A stretch of DNA of 64,000 nt, taken from Bacillus_CJ salitolerans. GTDB taxonomy: Bacteria > Bacillota > Bacilli > Bacillales > SA4. The notes below the pieces were generated by a model. That model saw only the letters and a program-made list of their open reading frames with translations, made no database searches and was not told the DNA's origin. The stretch covers positions 62,001-126,000 of the forward strand of contig NZ_JBHUEM010000028.1 of NCBI RefSeq assembly GCF_042680805.1, written 5' to 3'. The position numbers were made by a program, and so were the translations under genes. Shown piece after piece: positions 58,952 through 64,000 of the stretch. Positions within the stretch are counted from its first letter, which is position 1. Each line of letters starts with the position of its first letter.

Positions 58952-59002
58952 GGGATGGTTCTTCAACTTCCAAATGGAAGCAAGAGAACCGTCCCCCTTT
59001 TT
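58952..59002. terminator. bidirectional terminator between the M3 peptidase and DegV genes
   Basis: GGGATGGTTCTT pairs with AAGAGAACCGTCCC around an inner CTTCCA/TGGAAG stem and ends in a T-run on the plus strand. Confidence 0.85.
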
Positions 59003-59852
59003 ATAGTTCTAAACCTGCAATTCCGAAGCCCCCAGGTCCTGCGTGAGTTGATATCATTGCACCGGCCTGTATCCATCTTATATTGTTAAAACCATTTTCT
59101 TTTGCAATTTCATTTATCTGGTGCTTGATTCCTTCATCAAGTCCAAGTGAATAGAGTAAATAAAGCTGTTCTCGATCCAGGTTATATTCGTTTAAATAGT
59201 CACGCATCAGTTTTTCTGAAACTGCGCTCATATTTCCACGATATTTTTTCGTTGAAACAAGCTTGCCATCAAGTAAATCAATACGTGGTTTGATTTTTAA
59301 CAAAGCCGCTCCGAGATAAGCCGCATTACTTACACGTCCGCCAGCACGTAAGAAATCTAAATTACCGGGAACGAAAGACAGCCTTGATTTGGGTACCTTG
59401 GATTCAATTTTTTCTACTAAGTGGGCAGGATCTATGGTCGGTTCCTTTTCGAGTAAGGTAACAGCGTACATCACGATAGCTGCTAAGCCTCCTGTTACAT
59501 TTAAAGCGTCAATTAGAGTAACATCATCAAATTCTGCTGTTGCATTGATTGCATTTTGGAAAGAAGAAGAAGCCTTTGACGTATAACCAATATGAATGAT
59601 GAAGCAATCAGGAAAGTCTTCTTTAACCTTATTGAAAAATTGATGATATTCATGGATATTTGTAGCTGTTGTAGAGGGGATTTTTTTTGTTCGGTCATAG
59701 TAATCAAAGATATCCCTTACTGGTAATGCACCATCCAAATAATCCTTTCCATCCATGATGACGTGCATCGGAACTACTTGAACCCCGTGTTTTTCAGCTA
59801 ATTCACTTGGTAAATCTGCTCCACTTTCTGTGGATATTATAATTTTTCTCAA
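59001..59852 (-). CDS. DegV family fatty acid-binding protein
   Basis: 283 residues of the DegV/FakB fold: KIIISTESGADLPSELAEKH at the start, IPSTTATNIHEYHQFFNKVK, HIGYTSKASSSFQNAINATA, LRAGGRVSNAAYLGAALLKI and the C-terminal HAGPGGFGIAGLEL. The TSxxxSSS and H residues bind the fatty acid head group, and FakB proteins present it to the FakA kinase. No fakA is adjacent. AAAGGGG precedes the ATG at 59852. Confidence 0.9.
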   Translation of the reverse strand: MRKIIISTESGADLPSELAEKHGVQVVPMHVIMDGKDYLDGALPVRDIFDYYDRTKKIPSTTATNIHEYHQFFNKVKEDFPDCFIIHIGYTSKASSSFQNAINATAEFDDVTLIDALNVTGGLAAIVMYAVTLLEKEPTIDPAHLVEKIESKVPKSRLSFVPGNLDFLRAGGRVSNAAYLGAALLKIKPRIDLLDGKLVSTKKYRGNMSAVSEKLMRDYLNEYNLDREQLYLLYSLGLDEGIKHQINEIAKENGFNNIRWIQAGAMISTHAGPGGFGIAGLEL

Positions 59853-60029
59853 AGTATACCCCTTTCTCTTACAACACTGATTTACTATCCTTCTATGTTA
59901 TATTCGATTATGTACCCTGTTCTTCCTTTTTACCCGAAGGTATAATTGTTCAATGTGGATGGAACTGTTGCTGAAAAGGTAGAACAATAGCTTAGTATCA
60001 GTCTCCCCGGAAACCTTAATCAGTATATT

Positions 60030-60378
60030 GAAAAAAAAAAAACGATATTTATAGTCAAGGATTTCACTTATGTAGTTTAAAGAAAAACTTGAATTCCCTT
60101 CTATATTTTTATTAGGCATATGAATTTGAACTATAATCTGGTAAAATTATGTAAATTCTTGAAAATCTTTAAGTGGAATTTATTCAAAACCATTCACCAT
60201 AAAAAAACATGTTAACTGGATGTTTATATTCCCCACAACATGATAACGAATATATCCAGGATAATATGCGCTGCCTCATCTAAAAAGAAGAAAATGGAGG
60301 AATTAATGAAAATCGAACTTGAAAAGCTGATTTATACTTTGAACCAACGCTTCAAAACGAATATCATATCTACTGACT
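60030..60378 (+). repeat. duplicated block, copy 1 (APH leader and first codons)
   Basis: From the poly-A at about 60030 to the gap, this segment repeats at 61538-61884 with several substitutions and small indels (ATTTGAACTATAATCTGG versus ATGTAAACTATATTCTGG). The differences mean two real copies, not one contig overlap. Confidence 0.85.
60306..60378 (+). pseudogene. 5' fragment of phosphotransferase gene before gap 1
   Basis: GGAGGAATTA precedes ATG 60306. The first 24 codons (KIELEKLIYTLNQRFKTNII) are identical to those of the second copy at 61812, and then the Ns begin. It is incomplete because of the assembly gap or because an intron copy is inserted here. Confidence 0.6.
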
Positions 60379-60388
60379 NNNNNNNNNN
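60379..60388. other. assembly gap 1 (10 Ns)
   Basis: The first of four N-runs. The sequence after it is group II intron coding DNA, so the join is of two contigs of unknown distance. Confidence 0.99.
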
Positions 60389-60390
60389 CA

Positions 60391-60857
60391 ATCCAAAAGA
60401 AGCCATGTGCAGCAACGGTTTGGAACTACAATACTGTCGTAATGGGTATTCAAAACTATTACTCAGCGGCAACTCAAATTGTTGATAATTTAAATGGGTT
60501 AAATCTCCATCTTAGCAAGAGTCTTTATAACCGATTAAAGGACCATAGAAAAGAAGCAGCATTTTTAGACATGACGAACACTCTACAAAAACGCTACAAA
60601 GGGTATAAGACAAGGCTGTATAAGATACAGAACATGGTATTTGTGCCGATTTATGGAAAACGACACAAAACAAATCTATGTTTCTCTCAAGACATATGTA
60701 ACTATACTGCCGTCGGCAGAAACAAAATTCATCAAAACCTAAAGGCGATTAATAAAAGAGTATTAAGCTATGTTATGAAAAACTTTATTCCTAGTCGAAC
60801 GATTGAATATAATGACAATCGTATAAGCAAATTCATTGCCCAATATGGAAGATGTGC
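60391..60857 (+). CDS. group II intron-encoded protein, C-terminal part, copy 1 (truncated both ends)
   Basis: In frame from 60391 to gap 2: NTVVMGIQNYYSAATQIVDN, LQKRYKGYKTRLYKIQNMVF and the shared VLSYVMKNFIPSRTIEYNDN block. This is the maturase and start of the HNH portion of a bacterial group II intron protein. The reverse-transcriptase domain is missing upstream. Differs from copy 2 by GK versus AQ (PIYGKR/PIYAQR). Confidence 0.75.
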
Positions 60858-60867
60858 NNNNNNNNNN
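60858..60867. other. assembly gap 2 (10 Ns)
   Basis: It separates the two overlapping but non-identical copies of the intron ORF. Confidence 0.99.
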
Positions 60868-60868
60868 T

Positions 60869-61328
60869 GGTATTTGTGCCGATTTATGCACAACGACACA
60901 AAACAAATCTATGTTTCTCTCAAGACATATGTAACTATACTGCCGTCGGCAGAAACAAAATTCATCAAAACCTAAAGGCGATTAACAAAAGAGTATTAAG
61001 CTATGTTATGAAAAACTTTATTCCTAGTCGAACGATTGAATATAATGACAATCGTATAAGCAAATTCATTGCCCAATATGGAAGATGTGCAATCTCAGGA
61101 GTTGAACTAGGATTTAACGATTGGCACTGCCATCATAAGATACCTTATCATCTCTCAAGAGATGATAGGTATTCAAATTTGATAGTGTTACATGAAACTG
61201 TTCATCGTATAGTCCATATGAAGAATAAAGAAAAGATAAAATCACTACTAGGTGATTTAAAATTTTCTAAAAAACAAAAAGATAAAATCAATGAACTACG
61301 TAAAGGCTGTGAAAATGAAGCAATTTGA
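60869..61328 (+). CDS. group II intron-encoded protein, C-terminal part with HNH domain, copy 2
   Basis: In frame from the gap to TGA 61326. The maturase end FIAQYGRCAISGVELGFNDW leads to HCHHKIPYHLSRDDRYSNLI and VLHETVHRIVHM, the HNH endonuclease (CxxxG..., HHKIP, N, H). It nicks the second DNA strand during retrohoming. The N-terminal reverse transcriptase is cut off by the gap. Confidence 0.85.
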
Positions 61329-61379
61329 CTAGGAAAAAGAAATAACTTCTATTCATTAAATACATAGAATCGAATGAAT

Positions 61380-61469
61380 TAGATTAGTTGGAACGCCGTA
61401 TGCGGTGAAAGTCGCATGTACGGTGTGAACAGGGGGAAAAGGGGGAGATAATGTCAAACCTTTACCTAT
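61380..61469 (+). ncRNA. group II intron 3' end (domains V and VI)
   Basis: CGCCGTATGCGGTGAAAGTC and GCATGTACGGTG form domain V with a CGC catalytic triad and a GTGA-type tetraloop; GGGGGAAAAGGGGGAG and the following sequence fit domain VI, ending ...CCTTTACCTAT, the usual 3' splice site. The intron starts before gap 1 and is not seen. Confidence 0.8.
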
Positions 61470-61556
61470 CTGTATGAAGAACGAGGTTATACTTTTGTTC
61501 AATGGCCGGCGCTGGCACATATAATTGAACAACTATCTTCAAAAAAACGATATTTA
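61470..61556 (+). pseudogene. 3' exon scrap of the intron-interrupted gene
   Basis: Just after the intron a frame reads YEERGYTFVQWPALAHIIEQ, LSSKKRYL and TAG. It is the tail of whatever gene the intron invaded; the parent is not identified. Confidence 0.5.
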
Positions 61557-61884
61557 TAGTCAAGGATTTCACTTATGTAGTTTAAAGAAAAACTTGAATT
61601 CCCTTCTATATTTTTATTAGGCATATGAATGTAAACTATATTCTGGTAAAATTATGTAAATTCTTGAAAATTCTAAAGTGGAATTTATTCAAAACGATTC
61701 ACCATAAAAAAACATATTAACTGGATGTTTATATTCCCCAACAACAAGATAACGAATATATCCAGGATAATATGCGCTGTCTCATCTAAAAAGAAGAAAA
61801 TGGAGGAATTAATGAAAATCGAACTTGAAAAGCTGATTTATACTTTGAACCAACGCTTCAAAACGAATATCATATCTACTGACT
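61538..61884 (+). repeat. duplicated block, copy 2
   Basis: The second, diverged copy of the 60030-60378 segment, running into a continuing phosphotransferase frame. Confidence 0.85.
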
Positions 61885-62280
61885 ACCAATCAATTCCGTT
61901 AAAGGGCGGAACTGTGGGGAATGTAAACTTAGTAACGGGAATCGCTGAAACCGAGGATGGTGAAAAATTACCTTACCGTATAGTGTTGAAAATCCAGAAC
62001 AAGTGGGAGCGCTACGGTGATCCTAGTTCATGGCGCAGGGAATATGATTTGTATTCTTCTGAATTGGGAACGACTTTTTCACAAGCTCTTCGGTGGCCGA
62101 TATGTTATCACGCCGAGAGTTTAATCCCGAAGGATATGAATACTATCTGTGGCTGGAATATATCGATGGCGTAACTGGTTTAGACTTGACCGCTGGCATG
62201 TATGAAAAAGCCGCGTTGGAATTAGGACGATTTCAAGGCAGGTTGTATGCAGAGCAACCAGCCGTGCTGCAGAGCCTGAC
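61812..62280 (+). pseudogene. APH-like phosphotransferase gene, copy B, frameshifted and cut by gap 3
   Basis: GGAGGAATTA precedes ATG 61812. It reads the N-lobe YQSIPLKGGTVGNVNLVTGI, LPYRIVLKIQNKWERYGDPS as in copy C. An extra AG at about 62116 (GCCGAGAGTTT versus GCCGAGTTT) shifts the frame so that it ends early; the shifted frame continues as PEGYEYYLWLEYIDGVTGLD. The gap removes the 3' half. Confidence 0.75.
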
Positions 62281-62290
62281 NNNNNNNNNN
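62281..62290. other. assembly gap 3 (10 Ns)
   Basis: Joins phosphotransferase copy B to copy C, which restarts near its codon 21. Confidence 0.99.
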
Positions 62291-62984
62291 CATTCCGTTA
62301 CAGGGCGGAACTGTGGGGAATGTAAACTTGGTAACGGGAATCGCTGAAACCGAGGATGGCCAAAAATTACCTTACCGTATAGTGCTGAAAATCCAGAACA
62401 AGTGGGAGCGCTACGGTGATCCTAGTTCATGGCGCAGGGAATATGATTTGTATTCTTCTGAATTGGGAACGACTTTTTCACAAGCTCTTCGGTGGCCGAT
62501 ATGTTATCACGCCGAGTTTAATCCCGAAGGGAATGAATACTATCTGTGGCTGGAATATATCGATGGCGTAACCGGTTTAGACTTGACCGCTGGCATGTAT
62601 GAAAAAGCCGCGTTGGAATTAGGACGATTTCAAGGCAGGTTGTATGCAGAGCAACCAGCCGTGCTGCAGAGCCTGACCAACCTGAGTCATCCGGATCTCA
62701 TGAAGAATACGTATTTGCATTATCGCTCATGGCCTGTCGTGTACGATTATATACGATCGGAAGACTGCGAATTGCCACTGCCCGTGCGGCAAATGCTTAT
62801 CGACATCGATGAGCAAGCAGACGAGATATTCGCCCGTATTGAAAAATTACCCCTCGTGCTATGTCACCGAGACTTTTGGATAACCAATCTTATCTATGCT
62901 GATGGGAATTTCGCGCTTATCGATTGGGACACTAGCGGATGGGGCTACCTGGGCGAGGATCTCGCAAGCCTGATTGCGGATGAA
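62291..62984 (+). CDS. APH-family phosphotransferase, copy C (both ends truncated)
   Basis: Aminoglycoside phosphotransferase-like kinase fold. N-lobe GGTVGNVNLVTGIAETEDGQ, hinge YYLWLEYIDGVTGLDLTAGM, and catalytic motifs LPLVLCHRDFWITNLIYADG (HxDxxxxN) and FALIDWDTSGWGYLGEDLAS (DxD). It transfers phosphate from ATP to a small hydroxylated compound; antibiotic or a sugar alcohol is possible. The first 21 codons and the C-terminus are missing at gaps. Confidence 0.85.
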
Positions 62985-62994
62985 NNNNNNNNNN
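62985..62994. other. assembly gap 4 (10 Ns)
   Basis: Joins copy C to the 3' half of copy D, which repeats about 250 bases of C with small differences. Confidence 0.99.
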
Positions 62995-63487
62995 GGTCGT
63001 GTACGATTATATACGATCGGAAGACTGCGAATTGCCACTGTCCGTGCGGCAAATGCTTATCGACATCGATGAGCAAGCAGACGAGATATTCGCCCGTATT
63101 GAAAAATTGCCCCTCGTGCTATGTCACCGAGACTTTTGGGTAACCAATCTTATCTATGCTGATGGGAATTTCGCGCTTATCGATTGGGACACTAGCGGAT
63201 GGGGCTACCTGGGCGAGGATCTCGCAAGCCTGATTGCGGATGAACCGGATATCGATAACATGGTCGAACACTACCAACGATCCATCCCTGCGTATTACAA
63301 AGGCTTTTCGGAGTATGCGGATGTATCACGAATTTCTGATCATTGTGTCTACGAGATAATCCTTCTCGTATTCGGGTACAGGCTTGTTGAGGGGTATCTC
63401 CACACAGAGGATGATGACGAGAAGAGGAAGCATGTCGATACTCTCCAAAAAATCTATGAAATGAAAACCATACCCGTTATGGTTTAA
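62995..63487 (+). CDS. APH-family phosphotransferase, copy D, C-terminal half
   Basis: It begins VVYDYIRSEDCELPLSVRQM (copy C has LPVRQM) and contains HRDFWVTNLIYADG, IDWDTSGWGYLGEDLASLIA, then the C-terminal helices ending KIYEMKTIPVMV and TAA 63485. This is the only intact 3' end of the gene. Copies C and D differ at several bases, so at least two paralogues or alleles exist. Terminator follows. Confidence 0.8.
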
Positions 63488-63495
63488 TAAAATTT

Positions 63496-63520
63496 ACAGG
63501 CTATCACATCAGCCTGTTTT
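63496..63520 (+). terminator. terminator of the phosphotransferase gene
   Basis: ACAGGCT-atcacatc-AGCCTGT followed by TTT. A second hairpin GCAGCACC/GGTGCTG lies at 63523-63563. Confidence 0.7.
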
Positions 63521-63608
63521 GAGCAGCACCGTATGGGAAAGCATTTCCTGAGGTGCTGTTTGTATTTTTCCTAATGATCAATCTGGGTATTTTTGATATC
63601 AGGTAGGT

Positions 63609-63707
63609 ATGCTTATTCAAGATAAGGGTGCGAATCTTCAAGAAGGAGATTACTCCTATTTTATTGAAGTAAAGGAGCAGAAATCTTTAATAAGGAATGC
63701 ATTATAA
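63609..63707 (+). CDS. possible 32-residue ORF or remnant
   Basis: An ATG frame with a weak GGTAGGT start site encodes LIQDKGANLQEGDYSYFIEV and ends before the next gene. Coding-like but unassigned; it may be a gene relic. Confidence 0.25.
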   Translation: MLIQDKGANLQEGDYSYFIEVKEQKSLIRNAL

Positions 63708-63721
63708 AGGGGGAATAATTC

Positions 63722-64000
63722 TTGAGAATAACCAATATACTTCCTTGGACTAAAGAGTGGGAAATAGCATATAGAAAAGAAGAGAAATTACTAAAAGAAA
63801 TATTATAAGATGAATTGGTTGATATATATCACATTGGAAGTACGTCTGTACAAGCAATAGGTTATGCAAAACCAATAATAGATATTTTGATTGTTGTTAA
63901 AGATATTGAAAATATTGATTTATACAATGAAGAGTTACTAAAAGTGGGCTATGAACCTAAAGGCGAGAATGGAATATCAGGAAGAAGGTACTTACCGAAG
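63722..64000 (+). pseudogene. GrpB/UPF0157-family gene with in-frame stop, cut by window end
   Basis: AAGGGGG precedes TTG 63722. The frame reads RITNILPWTKEWEIAYRKEE, then TAA at 63806-63808 and, in the same frame, DELVDIYHIGSTSVQAIGYA, KPIIDILIVVKDIENIDLY. HIGSTSV and KPIIDI are GrpB-family nucleotidyltransferase-like motifs. The nonsense codon, at the position where the family has another residue, makes the gene broken. The rest lies outside the window. Confidence 0.75.

Noticed and set aside
60379..62994. Simple contig-overlap duplication at the N-runs
   Set aside because: Copies differ by substitutions and small indels on both sides, which identical overlapping contig ends would not, so real duplicates are more likely, though base errors cannot be excluded.

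Overview
The window looks like chromosomal DNA of a low-GC, endospore-forming Bacillaceae. Shine-Dalgarno sites are strong (AAGGAGG), many starts are TTG or GTG, terminators are classic hairpins plus T-runs, and there is a KinB-like sporulation kinase, a TxpA-like type I toxin and a near-consensus Bacillus LexA box. It is a draft scaffold: four runs of ten Ns lie between 60.3 and 63.0 kb. I saw no tRNA, rRNA, CRISPR array or recognisable anti-phage system.

Layout. 0-5.4 kb: small membrane protein, then a TetR regulator divergent from an MMPL transporter and its Leu/Gly-heptad exported partner. 6-10.5 kb: a long-form isocitrate dehydrogenase with NAD-type residues and malate:quinone oxidoreductase. 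11-16 kb: YwaF-like protein, lipoprotein, catalase gene relic, type I toxin-antitoxin locus, NUDIX hydrolase, ArsR/SRPBCC pair. 16.2-22.8 kb: a GntR-controlled catabolic-looking cluster (iron alcohol dehydrogenase, ThDP enzyme, BASS transporter, two short-chain dehydrogenases). 23-34 kb: AlkD-like repair protein, an orphan fused DppB-DppC-like permease, a second ArsR/SRPBCC pair, VOC proteins, KinB-like kinase, DUF3231, zinc peptidase, alpha/beta hydrolase, NUDIX. 34.6-45.3 kb: HAD phosphatase, MFS and EamA transporters, GNAT, LuxR/nitrilase pair, ECF41-like sigma factor, a putatively SOS-controlled VOC protein. 45.3-59.9 kb: TatD, SWIM-finger protein, vWA lipoprotein, nested ISL3 relics, MFS exporter, acyl-CoA-dehydrogenase-like protein, M3 peptidase, DegV. 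60-64 kb: diverged duplicate pieces of a group II intron and of an APH-like phosphotransferase gene across the gaps, then a broken GrpB gene.

The most unusual content is intergenic. Five copies of a 130-190 bp multi-hairpin element (8.2, 10.7, 28.9, 33.9 and 34.4 kb) exchange stem sequences while keeping base pairing. Two arrays of about nine degenerate GTTGCTGATAAA units and two of CGGTCAAA units fill other gaps. Two related hairpin RNAs (35.5 and 40.3 kb) end at the same boundary and resemble transposon-associated guide-RNA scaffolds without a nearby tnpB. Twin AAACAAACGTTTGTTT palindromes stand before a catalase relic and a helix-hairpin-helix gene relic. Several genes are off by one base at short homopolymers (1.5, 13.05, 23.18 and 28.66 kb), so true decay and sequencing error have to be separated.

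Working together: the IDH and Mqo belong to central carbon oxidation. The 16-23 kb cluster could import an organic acid, cleave or decarboxylate it with the ThDP enzyme and reduce or oxidise the aldehyde or alcohol products. Most other loci are one-regulator, one-effector pairs.
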